From Flagellimonas zhangzhouensis (GTDB lineage: Bacteria; Bacteroidota; Bacteroidia; Flavobacteriales; Flavobacteriaceae), in contig NZ_FNKI01000002.1 in assembly GCF_900102925.1 (NCBI RefSeq), positions 744,001 through 808,000 of the forward strand: DNA of 64,000 bases, written 5' to 3'. A program made the position numbers and the translations under genes. Positions within the stretch are counted from its first letter, which is position 1, and each line of letters opens with the position of its first letter. Positions 52,509 to 60,450 of this stretch are shown piece by piece. The notes under the pieces are model-generated. The model was not told the DNA's origin. It did not search any database and saw nothing but the letters and a program-made list of their open reading frames with translations.

Positions 52509-53456
52509 CTACACATTAATTTTATCGGAGATGTTGTAGCGTGTGTCGTTTTTTCGGGAACGGACCATGATTTCACCCAAGAAACCAGCCAAAAACAATT
52601 GCGTACCAATGATCATGGCAGTGAGTGCAATATAAAATTGGGGTCGTTGGGTAATGAGTCTACCAAATTTATTAATGAAAAGTTTGTCCACTCCTAAATA
52701 AATGGCAAATCCAAATCCGACAAAAAACATAAGTACGCCCAATGCTCCAAATAAATGCATGGGTCTACGTCCGAATTTGGAAACGAACCAAATGGTGATC
52801 AAATCCAAAAAACCATTGATAAAACGATCCACACCGAATTTGGTGGAGCCGTATTTACGCGCTTGATGCTGTACTACTTTTTCTGAAATATTGCCGTAGC
52901 CTGCATTTTTGGCCAAAACGGGTATGTAACGATGCATTTCGCCATATACCTCAATGGTTTTGATGACATTTTGGTCAAAGGCCTTTAATCCGCAGTTAAA
53001 ATCATGCAGTTTTACCCCAGAGGTTTTTCTAGCGGCCCAATTGAACAATTTGGAAGGTATGTTTTTTGCGATTACCGAATCGTAACGCTTCTTTTTCCAA
53101 CCCGAAACCACATGATAGCCTTCTTGTGTGATCATCTGGTACAATTCTGGAATTTCTTCGGGATTATCCTGTAAATCGGCATCCATGGTAATGACCACGT
53201 CACCTTGTGCAGCCTTAAAACCAGCATGCAGGGCCTGTGACTTACCGAAATTCTTTAAAAACCGAATGGCTTTTACGTTGGAATTGACGTTGGAAAGCTC
53301 CGAAATGGTTTCCCAAGAACCATCGGTGCTACCGTCATCTATAAATAATATCTCATAAGAAAAATGATTGGATTGCATAACGTTTACAATCCAATCATGA
53401 AGTTCTTTAAGCGATTCTTGCTCGTTGAGTAAAGGAATTACAATGGAAATCTGCAT
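52509..53456 (-). CDS. GT2 family membrane glycosyltransferase (DPM1/GtrB-like)
   Basis: 315 aa. GT-A domain at the N-terminus: SIVIPLLNEQESLKELHDWI, LFIDDGSTDGSWE, KNFGKSQALHAGFKAAQGD, TMDADLQDNPEEIP with the metal-binding aspartates, GWKKKRYDS. Two C-terminal membrane helices (LFGALGVLMFFVGFGFAIYL and QFYIALTAMIIGTQLFLAGF) give the GtrB/ArnC arrangement. It probably adds a sugar to polyprenyl phosphate on the cytoplasmic side of the inner membrane. Between DUF4199 and phospho-sugar mutase genes, same strand. Confidence 0.92.
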   Translation of the reverse strand: MQISIVIPLLNEQESLKELHDWIVNVMQSNHFSYEILFIDDGSTDGSWETISELSNVNSNVKAIRFLKNFGKSQALHAGFKAAQGDVVITMDADLQDNPEEIPELYQMITQEGYHVVSGWKKKRYDSVIAKNIPSKLFNWAARKTSGVKLHDFNCGLKAFDQNVIKTIEVYGEMHRYIPVLAKNAGYGNISEKVVQHQARKYGSTKFGVDRFINGFLDLITIWFVSKFGRRPMHLFGALGVLMFFVGFGFAIYLGVDKLFINKFGRLITQRPQFYIALTAMIIGTQLFLAGFLGEIMVRSRKNDTRYNISDKINV

Positions 53457-53498
53457 TGCTTGTTTCTCGAATTCCTTTCAAAAGTAGTATTTTTTGAA

Positions 53499-54020
53499 TT
53501 AGTATTCAGGTTGGGATTTTTTCAAGATAAGTCCTGTAATAAGTCCCAAGATCAATCCGATTACACTGTTCATGATCAAAACCACGGGATATTGGATCCA
53601 GGCAAAACCTTTCTGCATTTCTACACCTTGTTGCCATTGTTCTTCCGTCATGTTGGGATTGTTGGCCATGGCCTTTGGTTTTGCTATTTCCATCGCCTTG
53701 TCCATAAAGTCAGGTTCAATAAAGTGGGTAAGTACATATTGGTAGAGCAGGGAAATAATGGTTCCGACCAAGGCAAGGCCCACCGCCACTTTTAGGGCAT
53801 CAGATATTTTTAAAAAGCCTCCATTGGCTTTTTTAAACGCATTTACCGCAAAAAAAGTGATTGCCGCCATGATTACAATTGAAATTACAATGACAGCAGT
53901 ACTTGTTTCATAATGCATTTTTTGAGTGTACAGCATAACGCCGAACACAACAGAAATAACACCTAATAGCACCCCATAGTTAAGTGCGAATTTTCCTGTT
54001 TTAACTTGTTGTTCCTCCAT
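53499..54020 (-). CDS. DUF4199 domain membrane protein
   Basis: 173 aa, four hydrophobic segments (GVLLGVISVVFGVMLYT, AVIVISIVIMAAITFFAV, VGLALVGTIISLLYQYVL, PVVLIMNSVIGLILGLITGL) and a helical loop with FIEPDFMDKAMEIAKPKAM. Matches DUF4199, a Bacteroidota inner-membrane family that often precedes a GT2 glycosyltransferase, as it does here (42-bp gap). Function unknown; a role with the glycosyltransferase is inferred from that recurrent pairing. Confidence 0.85.
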   Translation of the reverse strand: MEEQQVKTGKFALNYGVLLGVISVVFGVMLYTQKMHYETSTAVIVISIVIMAAITFFAVNAFKKANGGFLKISDALKVAVGLALVGTIISLLYQYVLTHFIEPDFMDKAMEIAKPKAMANNPNMTEEQWQQGVEMQKGFAWIQYPVVLIMNSVIGLILGLITGLILKKSQPEY

Positions 54021-54114
54021 TTTTTTAAAGTTTATGTTGATTGCAATTGGTTAGTGTAGGATCTCTTAAATTTGTTACAGATAAAATTAGTTTTTATTTT
54101 TAGGTAATTTATTG

Positions 54115-54144
54115 TTGGAGGATTAAAAGAAATCATTAAATTTG
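54115..54144 (+). promoter_or_regulatory. Promoter of rpmE2 (Bacteroidota -33/-7)
   Basis: TTG at 54115-54117, 19-base spacer, then TAAATTTG (54137-54144), an exact TAnnTTTG with canonical spacing, 35 bp before the ATG. A second TAAATTTG at 54067-54074 may be an additional upstream start. Confidence 0.7.
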
Positions 54145-54179
54145 CAGCCTGAAAATTCAGAGATTAAGTATTTTAGACG

Positions 54180-54449
54180 ATGAGAAAAGATATACACCCA
54201 GAAAACTACAGATTGGTTGCTTTTAAGGACATGTCCAACGAAGACGTGTTCATCACCAAGTCCACAGCAGAAGCTAAAGAGACCATCACCGTTGATGGAG
54301 TTGAATATCCTTTAGTGAAGTTGGAAATTTCAAGAACTTCCCACCCATTCTACACTGGTAAAACTAAATTGGTTGATACTGCTGGTAGAATTGATAAGTT
54401 CAAGAACAAATACAAAAAGTTCAGCAAAGAAGAGAAGCAGGCCGAGTAG
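54180..54449 (+). CDS. rpmE2: 50S ribosomal protein L31 type B
   Basis: 89 aa: MRKDIHPENYRLVAFKDMSN, then ISRTSHPFYTGKTKLVDTAG and GRIDKFKNKYKKF. The zinc-binding cysteines of type A L31 are absent, so this is the zinc-independent type B form. Strong promoter upstream, intrinsic terminator downstream, so it is its own transcription unit although the GlmU-like gene follows. Confidence 0.97.
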   Translation: MRKDIHPENYRLVAFKDMSNEDVFITKSTAEAKETITVDGVEYPLVKLEISRTSHPFYTGKTKLVDTAGRIDKFKNKYKKFSKEEKQAE

Positions 54450-54476
54450 GTCGCACTTTTCAACGAAATATAGGGA

Positions 54477-54506
54477 CGCCCTCGATAATTGTCGGGGGCG
54501 TTTTTT
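54477..54506 (+). terminator. Intrinsic terminator after rpmE2
   Basis: CGCCCTCGA and TCGGGGGCG form a 9-bp stem with one T-G and one loop of six bases, followed by six T. Confidence 0.92.
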
Positions 54507-54530
54507 ATTTTTATACCCTAACACTGCGTT

Positions 54531-55709
54531 ATGAACTATATCCTTTCGGACGGTTATCACCGCGAAGATCTTTTTCCGTTCACTTTTACCCGACCTGTTG
54601 CTGAAATCAGGACAGGAATTTTAACTATTAGTGAAAAATGGGAAAAGTGGCTGGATGCTTCGGTGAGTTTTAAGACAGAAGAATACTTGTCAGAGAAATT
54701 CCCCATGACAGTTGCAGCCCAAAATATAGTGATCAATGGGAGTTATTTGCCCAATAAAGCATTGGTGAATGCAGTTCAAAATTTAAAACTCGGTGAAGCC
54801 TTAATGGATGGTGACGAATATATCGCCTATGCGACTACAGAGCCTGAGACTGCATTTGATGTTCCTCACTTTACCACCATCAATTTTGATTATGAGGTTT
54901 TGACCATAAAAAGCACATGGGACATCTTTTCCAAGAATGCAGAAGCTTTGCAAGCTGATTTTGATGTGTTGACAGAAGGAAAAATCAGTCAACCCATATC
55001 GAATACCAACCAAGTAGCTTATCCAGAAAATATTTTTATCGAAGAGGGTGCCACGGTAGAATTCTGTATTTTGAATGCTTCTACTGGTCCCATTTATATA
55101 GGTAAAAATGCCTTGATGATGGAAGGTTGCATGGTGCGAGGAGGTTTGGCCCTTTGCGAAAATGCCATTTTAAAAATGGGTGCTAAAATTTATGGTGCTG
55201 TAACTGCAGGACCAGGCTGTAAATTGGGTGGTGAGGTTAACAATGCTGTTTTGTTCGCCAATTCCAATAAAGGGCATGATGGTTTTCTTGGAAATTCCGT
55301 GCTAGGGGAGTGGTGCAACATTGGAGCGGATACCAACACTTCCAATTTAAAAAACAACTATGCTGAAGTTCGACTTTGGAACTACAGAACAGGAGGTTTC
55401 GCCAAAACAGGATTGCAGTTTTGCGGTCTGATGATGGGTGATCATAGTAAATGTGGCATTAATGTAATGTTCAACACAGGAACCGTGGTAGGTGTTAGTG
55501 CCAATATTTTTGGTAGCGGTTTCCCTAGAAACTTTATCCCAAGTTATAGTTGGGGTGGAGCTACGGCAGGTTACACAACCTTTAAAACCAATAAAGCTTT
55601 TGAAGTGGCCACAGCCATGATGAAACGCCGCAATGTGGAATTTGATGAAAAAGAGGCCAAAATTCTGCAGCATGTATTTGAATTTACTCAGAAGTGGCGG
55701 AATTTTTAA
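54531..55709 (+). CDS. GlmU-like putative sugar nucleotidyltransferase
   Basis: 392 aa. N-terminal half is a diverged nucleotidyltransferase (YILSDGYHREDLFPFTFTRPVAEIRTGI). The C-terminal half is a left-handed beta-helix acyltransferase-like domain with hexapeptide runs: ATVEFCILNASTGPIYIGKNAL, GAKIYGAVTAGPGCKLGGEV, GEWCNIGADTNTSNLKNNYAEV, FCGLMMGDHSKCGINVMFNTGT. This is the alternative Bacteroidota GlmU-type protein, thought to make UDP-GlcNAc or a related activated sugar. Its N-terminus lacks the classical GlmU LAAGxGTRM loop, so activity differs or is unproven. It converges on the next gene with only 5 bp between stops. Confidence 0.88.
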   Translation: MNYILSDGYHREDLFPFTFTRPVAEIRTGILTISEKWEKWLDASVSFKTEEYLSEKFPMTVAAQNIVINGSYLPNKALVNAVQNLKLGEALMDGDEYIAYATTEPETAFDVPHFTTINFDYEVLTIKSTWDIFSKNAEALQADFDVLTEGKISQPISNTNQVAYPENIFIEEGATVEFCILNASTGPIYIGKNALMMEGCMVRGGLALCENAILKMGAKIYGAVTAGPGCKLGGEVNNAVLFANSNKGHDGFLGNSVLGEWCNIGADTNTSNLKNNYAEVRLWNYRTGGFAKTGLQFCGLMMGDHSKCGINVMFNTGTVVGVSANIFGSGFPRNFIPSYSWGGATAGYTTFKTNKAFEVATAMMKRRNVEFDEKEAKILQHVFEFTQKWRNF

Positions 55710-55714
55710 TGACT

Positions 55715-56431
55715 TTATAAGTATTTTGTAATAATACAGTCGGTACTAATTCTAATTTCCTTTTTGATTTTTTGGATGTTCAGCAACCGTTCTTTTGAAT
55801 CCAAATTGCCATAATAATCAATAAAATGTTTTTCAAATAGCATACCATTTTGGAACTCCTTAGTGGTTTTCCACTCTTCATAAGCGGTGGAAAAATCCAA
55901 TGTAGGTGGTTGATTGGTCGTATTCTTATCAATCAAATAAAATTCTTCTCCCAGCTTTAATCTTTTCTTTCTTTTAGACTTGTTTGAAGTTAATTTGTAT
56001 CTGTAATAAGGAGTTTTATTTATTGAGGTATCTTTCAATTGAACAAATTCATAGTTCTTGGTTTGCTGCTCCGTATAAGGATTGATATATGAAGAAATCA
56101 ATTTACAGGCTATGGTTAAAAATGAAGAGGCTTCAAAATCAGATTTTGATACACTTACATTAAAAGTAACACCCCTATAATCCTTGAAGTCCAAGAGATA
56201 TAGACCATTGTCCAATTCCTTTAAAATACATAGATAACTGTTGTCTCGTGAATTTGTTAAATACACTTTTTTATAGGTAATATCCTGATCTATAAATGTT
56301 CTGTTTTTAATTTGAATCGAATCCTTGAAATGAATGACCTCATAAGTGGCCAATTGGTCGAATACATAAGTTTTCTGGGAATAGCCAAAAGTGAAAACAA
56401 AAAAAGCAAAAAGGCGTAGAAGTACTTTCAT
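55715..56431 (-). CDS. Hypothetical secreted protein
   Basis: 238 aa with a signal peptide (MKVLLRLFAFFVFTFGYSQ). Beta-rich, Lys/Thr/Tyr-rich mature part with YEVIHFKDSIQIKNRTFID, LCILKELDNGLYLLDFKDYRG and a basic SNKSKRKKRLK patch near 155. Loosely like the GLPGLI class of Bacteroidota secreted proteins, but I do not recognise a defining motif. No clear partner: it converges with the GlmU-like gene and is 104 bp downstream of the next gene on the same strand. Confidence 0.7.
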   Translation of the reverse strand: MKVLLRLFAFFVFTFGYSQKTYVFDQLATYEVIHFKDSIQIKNRTFIDQDITYKKVYLTNSRDNSYLCILKELDNGLYLLDFKDYRGVTFNVSVSKSDFEASSFLTIACKLISSYINPYTEQQTKNYEFVQLKDTSINKTPYYRYKLTSNKSKRKKRLKLGEEFYLIDKNTTNQPPTLDFSTAYEEWKTTKEFQNGMLFEKHFIDYYGNLDSKERLLNIQKIKKEIRISTDCIITKYL

Positions 56432-56535
56432 GGTACAGAGGTTGGCTGAAACCGTATGGTTTGCTATTTAAATGAAATAGAAAAGTAGCGATTACTTTAA
56501 TAATCAAACCATTAACTTGATGAACAACCTAAAAA

Positions 56536-57615
56536 TTAGTCCAGTTTCCCCATCAAACCCCAACCATTTGCTTTATCGATTACTACACAGTGAATAGTGT
56601 TGGTGCCTTCTTTTAAATGTAACGGTATTTTGTTGGCAGATAGCCCCAAATGCCCCTGAAACTGGTTGTTTTTTGACCGAAAAGCATTATTTCCGTAAAA
56701 AATGGGTTCTCCATTCAAATACACTACAATCTTGTCACTGTAATCGAAAGAGAACAGTTTAGTTGCTGCAGATTTTACTGAAATCGTAGTGGAAGCAACT
56801 GTATAGGTTTCTTGATTCCCTTCAAAGTTTCCTGAACTTGGTTTGGCCAAATATTTGGAGATGGGAAGCATTCCTGATGGCTCCGTGAAAGCTATAATAG
56901 TTTCTCCTTTTTCAAAATCCGAGAAAGTAATTTGCCCTTCAACGTAGGGTTGCGCTTCAGTCAATTGCCATTCCGCAATAATTCCTTCCGCTGGGGAGAT
57001 AATAGGGTAGGGTTCTTTAGCAATGGCATTCCCTTTTTTTGTAATGGAAATATTGGAAAAACGATTCCCAAAAAGTGCCCAAATCCCCATTTCGCCATTT
57101 AGGTTGCCTGATTTTAGATAATCCACTTTCAAAACTTCTTCTCCATTCACAAAAACCGTTGCGGTCAAGTTTTCAACTTCAACACGCAATCGGTTCCAAC
57201 CCTGATGCACAAAAGTCACCTGTGCTTGATGCTCAGGATACAATTGCCAGTTGCTTTCACCATGATAAGTAGGCGTGTATTGCACGGCATCCACTTGATG
57301 CGATTTATGCATGCGCATGTAGATTTCCTCAAAGTTTTTATCCTGCTTTCTGAACAAAAAACCAGCAAAACTACGCTTGGTATTCGCATAAACCTCCATT
57401 TCCAAAGTACCATTGGAAAATTCAATATTATTGACAAAGGCCTTGCCGTTCAAAACCATGGTTGGACGCCCGTCAAAAAAATCGAAATCCATTTGACCAC
57501 CTTCTTCAACGGTCCAATACGATTCTTCTAGCGGAATATTTTGAATGGTCTGGGCATGTATTACCTCTGTTATCCAAAGGATACAAATGACCAAGGGTAT
57601 GCGGATAAGCATCAT
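56536..57615 (-). CDS. Secreted two-domain beta-sandwich protein (LamG/DUF1080-like)
   Basis: 359 aa from ATG 57615 (or the next ATG, 57612), giving signal MLIRIPLVICILWITEVIHAQ; the GTG-started extension to 57648 is rejected. The first domain (about 25-195) resembles a concanavalin/DUF1080-type lectin fold: FDGRPTMVLNGKAFVNNIEF, GTLEMEVYANTKRSFAGFLF, VHQGWNRLRVEVENLTATVF, GEMGIWALFGNRFSNISI. The second (about 215-359) resembles a galactose-binding-like jelly roll: SYWxx-type ends, IVVYLNGEPIFYGNNAFR, HLKEGTNTIHCVVIDKANGW. No catalytic residues seen. Likely binds or acts on carbohydrate outside the cell. Confidence 0.72.
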   Translation of the reverse strand: MMLIRIPLVICILWITEVIHAQTIQNIPLEESYWTVEEGGQMDFDFFDGRPTMVLNGKAFVNNIEFSNGTLEMEVYANTKRSFAGFLFRKQDKNFEEIYMRMHKSHQVDAVQYTPTYHGESNWQLYPEHQAQVTFVHQGWNRLRVEVENLTATVFVNGEEVLKVDYLKSGNLNGEMGIWALFGNRFSNISITKKGNAIAKEPYPIISPAEGIIAEWQLTEAQPYVEGQITFSDFEKGETIIAFTEPSGMLPISKYLAKPSSGNFEGNQETYTVASTTISVKSAATKLFSFDYSDKIVVYLNGEPIFYGNNAFRSKNNQFQGHLGLSANKIPLHLKEGTNTIHCVVIDKANGWGLMGKLD

Positions 57616-57686
57616 GTGTTCGTTTTTTGATTGATGATTGTTACGCACTTCGTCGAACAGGAATTGAAATCCTATCAGCTTAATTC

Positions 57687-57724
57687 AAAAAAAAGCGACC
57701 CTAGCCAAGGCTAAAGTCGCTTTT
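57687..57724 (-). terminator. Terminator after the VOC gene
   Basis: GCGAC / GTCGC outer stem with inner TAGCC / GGCTA, flanked by A-run and T-run. Minus-strand terminator for the 57747-58821 operon; palindromic enough to work in both directions. Confidence 0.85.
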
Positions 57725-57746
57725 ACTTATTGAGCAAAGTTATTTT

Positions 57747-58238
57747 TTAATGATCCAACTCCTTTAAAAGGTCTTGAAGGTTTAAAAACTTGGTGTACAT
57801 TTTAATGTTGCCATCTGATTCTTTCGGCCAGTCCGCTCTGGGTCGGTCCCAATAAAGTTCCACACCATTTCCGTCTGGGTCGTTCAGGTACAACGCTTCA
57901 GAAACTCCGTGGTCCGCTGCACCAGTTAACTGCTGTCCCTCATCCATCAAGCGTTTTAAAATGCGTGCCAAATCTTTACGGGTTGGGTACAAAATAGCCG
58001 TATGGTACAGTCCAGTGCTGTTTTTGGGTGGCTGTGGTCCATTTTTGCTGTGCCAAGTGTTCAATCCAATATGGTGATGGTAACCTCCTGCCGAAATAAA
58101 GGCGGCCTGATCTCCCATGGTGGTGATAATTTCAAACCCCAGCAGCTTGTGGTAAAAATCCAATGAGCGTTGTAGATCGGCCACTTTTAAGTGTACGTGG
58201 CCAATTCTGGTATTTTCAGGCAATTTGTAATTATCCAT
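57747..58238 (-). CDS. VOC family (glyoxalase/extradiol dioxygenase-like) protein
   Basis: 163 aa. First VOC half: TRIGHVHLKVADLQRSLDFYHKLLGFEI, and HHHIGLNTW; second half: GLYHTAILYPTRKDLARILKRLM, GVSEALYLNDPDGNGVELYWDRP. Metal ligands are expected at the two His in VHLKV/YHTAI and the Glu of VELYW. Similar to catechol 2,3-dioxygenase-like proteins. The substrate is unknown; thiol or quinone detoxification is possible. It is 10 bp downstream of the SnoaL-like lipoprotein gene. Confidence 0.9.
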   Translation of the reverse strand: MDNYKLPENTRIGHVHLKVADLQRSLDFYHKLLGFEIITTMGDQAAFISAGGYHHHIGLNTWHSKNGPQPPKNSTGLYHTAILYPTRKDLARILKRLMDEGQQLTGAADHGVSEALYLNDPDGNGVELYWDRPRADWPKESDGNIKMYTKFLNLQDLLKELDH

Positions 58239-58248
58239 GATCTTGGGT

Positions 58249-58821
58249 TTAGTTGGCCAATCCGATTTGTTTCATAAAGGCTTGGTTGTCGTAAAACAAG
58301 TACTCTTCGTACATCACACCGTCTTCGTTCCAAAGTCCGATGGTGCTCATGGGCAATTTAAATGATTTTCCAGTCGGTTGGATAAATTGACCGTTTCCAA
58401 TGGGCATAGGCTCGCTAAACGTTCCGATTAACTCGCCAACCACGGCGGTAATGTTACCAGAACCTATTTTAATAGGGTGAACTTCAATACGGGTGTCTGG
58501 AGCGAAAACAAACATAGGGTCCAATTCTTTGATGTGGTCCTCGATACCTTTGGAAGTGTGACCATCAGGATAGTGCACTAAAATATCGTCGGAATGACTT
58601 TCGTGCAATCTTTTCCAATCTTGGTTGGAGTACACCTCAAAATCCAGTTCGTCAAAAGTTTTTAGGTTTTCGGCGATAGTTGCGTTTTCTTGGGCAATTT
58701 GGGCCAATTGCGCCTTAAGGTCGACGATTTCTTTTTCTTTGGCAGCATCTTGATTGTTACAACCGATCAAGCTGATCGCGATTACGGCACTGGCAAAGAA
58801 TAATTTAATTGTTGATTTCAT
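58249..58821 (-). CDS. SnoaL-like (NTF2 fold) lipoprotein
   Basis: 190 aa. Lipoprotein signal ending ISLIGC, a short predicted coiled coil (EKEIVDLKAQLAQIAQENAT), then an NTF2-like domain with LHESHSDDILVHYPDGHTSKGIEDHI, VVGELIGTFSEPMPIG and GLWNEDGVMYEEYLFYDNQAF, as in ester cyclase/SnoaL-like proteins. Co-transcribed with the VOC gene. Possibly a small-molecule binding or isomerase domain at the envelope; no active site assigned. Confidence 0.85.
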   Translation of the reverse strand: MKSTIKLFFASAVIAISLIGCNNQDAAKEKEIVDLKAQLAQIAQENATIAENLKTFDELDFEVYSNQDWKRLHESHSDDILVHYPDGHTSKGIEDHIKELDPMFVFAPDTRIEVHPIKIGSGNITAVVGELIGTFSEPMPIGNGQFIQPTGKSFKLPMSTIGLWNEDGVMYEEYLFYDNQAFMKQIGLAN

Positions 58822-58906
58822 TTTGTATGTTTTTAATTGTTCAACTTATTTTCTGGGACAAAGTTGGGCCAATCAAAAACCAATACTCTTGAAGTAGTTC
58901 AAGAAA

Positions 58907-59473
58907 TCACTTTTGGGCTGCTTTTTTGCGTAAAATGCTTATAAATTCAGGGGTAACGCCTAAATAACTGGCAATGTTCTTGAGGGAAATTCGCTGCAGG
59001 ATATTCGGATTTTCGTTGATCAACTGCTCGTAGCGCTGCTCTGCGGTTTGCATTAAATGTTTTGCAATCCTGTTTTGTTGAAAGATCATGGCATTGCGAA
59101 ACAGGTTGCGGGAATATTTGATAAAGGCAGGTATTTCATTGGAAATCTTGTCCCAATTGGATTTGGAAATGGCAAGAACCGTCAAATCTTCCAAAGCTTG
59201 ATAATTGTAATGTGCTTTGGTGTTGTTGGTGAAACTTTCCATATCGCCGAACCAAAACTCCTCAAACCCGAAAGCAATATTGTGTTCCTTACCGTTGTAA
59301 TCCACAATATAGCCACGTACGCAGCCTTGGGTGATAAAATATTGATAGCTGTCCACATGACCAGCCTCAATGACCAAATCCCTTTTTTTGAACTGCTTTT
59401 CCTCAAAATGATAGAGTACTTTGGCAATTTCTTCCTCCGAAAAATGACTGTATGCTAAGAGGTGACTTTTCAT
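58907..59473 (-). CDS. Crp/Fnr family transcriptional regulator
   Basis: 188 aa. Cyclic-nucleotide-binding-like beta-barrel (FKKRDLVIEAGHVDSYQYFITQGCVRGYI) without the classic cAMP phosphate-binding arginine pattern, a dimer helix, and an HTH (LKNIASYLGVTPEFISILRKK). This short type is common in Bacteroidota and usually senses something other than cAMP. It is 85 bp upstream of the SnoaL-VOC pair on the same strand, so it may control it. Single Cys cannot support an iron-sulfur cluster. Confidence 0.9.
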   Translation of the reverse strand: MKSHLLAYSHFSEEEIAKVLYHFEEKQFKKRDLVIEAGHVDSYQYFITQGCVRGYIVDYNGKEHNIAFGFEEFWFGDMESFTNNTKAHYNYQALEDLTVLAISKSNWDKISNEIPAFIKYSRNLFRNAMIFQQNRIAKHLMQTAEQRYEQLINENPNILQRISLKNIASYLGVTPEFISILRKKAAQK

Positions 59474-59565
59474 GTGATAGTATGCGGAAGTTGAAGTAAA
59501 CTTATTTGTTTGGACGAAGGTACTTCAAAAAGGGATGAAAAATCTAGGAATACAATGATTTGGAA

Positions 59566-59886
59566 TTAGGTTGATGCTTTCTCCACATGCTTTCTTTTAA
59601 ACCCAAAGAAATAAATGGATAGGGAACTAAAAAGAAGCGTTAGAACCACGTCAGAGATAATCAGCATAAGGATCTTATTCTCATCGTCAGTTTCTGAAAG
59701 TGCCCAATATAATCCACCGATAATAGTACCAAGAGCAACACTTAAGGCCGTAAGAATGCGGTTTTTCATGGTATGTTCGTAAACAGCATTGCATTGCGGA
59801 CAAACAATGGGTTTGTAGGCTAACCACAAGGATTTAAAGATCTGTCCAAAACCAAATTTTCGATTACAATTTTCGCACTGTCGCAT
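59566..59886 (-). CDS. CXXC-20-CXXC family membrane protein
   Basis: 106 aa. CENC near the N-terminus and CPQC about 20 residues later (Cys4/Cys7 and Cys28/Cys31), with KFGFGQIFKSLW between them: the CXXC-20-CXXC zinc-ribbon family (TIGR04104 type). Two membrane helices follow (LTALSVALGTIIGGLYWAL, LMLIISDVVLTLLFSSLSIY) and a basic tail. Zinc binding is likely; function unknown. Standing alone between the Crp/Fnr gene and the DUF4242 gene. Confidence 0.82.
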   Translation of the reverse strand: MRQCENCNRKFGFGQIFKSLWLAYKPIVCPQCNAVYEHTMKNRILTALSVALGTIIGGLYWALSETDDENKILMLIISDVVLTLLFSSLSIYFFGFKRKHVEKAST

Positions 59887-60021
59887 ACCAATTCATTAAC
59901 TCATTCCATAGGAATGCTGTTTCTCGGCACTACCTAAAATAAGGAAAAAACACCCCAGAATGCGAAAAAATCGTGGAAACAACCCTTTTTTACCACCAAA
60001 TCAGCTTAAATCGATGTGAAT

Positions 60022-60294
60022 TTACTCCGCTGTGGTAGGATCAATAATGGTTGATACTTTACTGATGACATTGGCAGGAAAACCGCCTTGGGTGGCATGC
60101 TCCTTGATCATTTCTTCGTTGGGTGCATTGTACACGCAATAAATTTTATTGCCCGTAACATAACTGTGTACCCATTGAATTTCTGGTCCCATGTTGCGCA
60201 ATACCCCACAAGAAGTTTGGGATATTCCTTGTAATTGCTCTGAAGTTAAGTCACCAGCGCCTGGCACTTCCCTTTCGATGACATATTTTGGCAT
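60022..60294 (-). CDS. DUF4242 / nickel-binding SCO4226-like protein
   Basis: 90 aa from ATG 60294 (MPKYVIEREVPGAGDLTSEQ); the extension to 60369 is unlikely. Matches the small ferredoxin-like alpha-beta fold of DUF4242 with the conserved PGAGDLT start, MGPEIQWVHSYVTGNKIYCV and YNAPNEEMIKEHATQGGFP. Related SCO4226 binds nickel; whether this one does is unproven. No signal peptide; monocistronic. Confidence 0.85.
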   Translation of the reverse strand: MPKYVIEREVPGAGDLTSEQLQGISQTSCGVLRNMGPEIQWVHSYVTGNKIYCVYNAPNEEMIKEHATQGGFPANVISKVSTIIDPTTAE

Positions 60295-60392
60295 AGTGGT
60301 AATTTTTTGATTCCTACTCGTTTGGTTTTTCGGACTCACCCCGTTTTTAAAATGGTCTCTGGATTCCATTTGTAGCTGACATACAAGGTATT

Positions 60393-60425
60393 AAAAAAAA
60401 GAAGGTGATGCTAGCACCGCCTTTT
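60393..60425 (-). terminator. Terminator after the 5'-nucleotidase gene
   Basis: AAGGTGATGC and GCACCGCCTT stem (one G-T, one mismatch) with A-run on one side and T-run on the other, 26 bp after the stop at 60451. Confidence 0.75.
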
Positions 60426-60450
60426 CTTATTTTGTTGAAAACCAATGTCT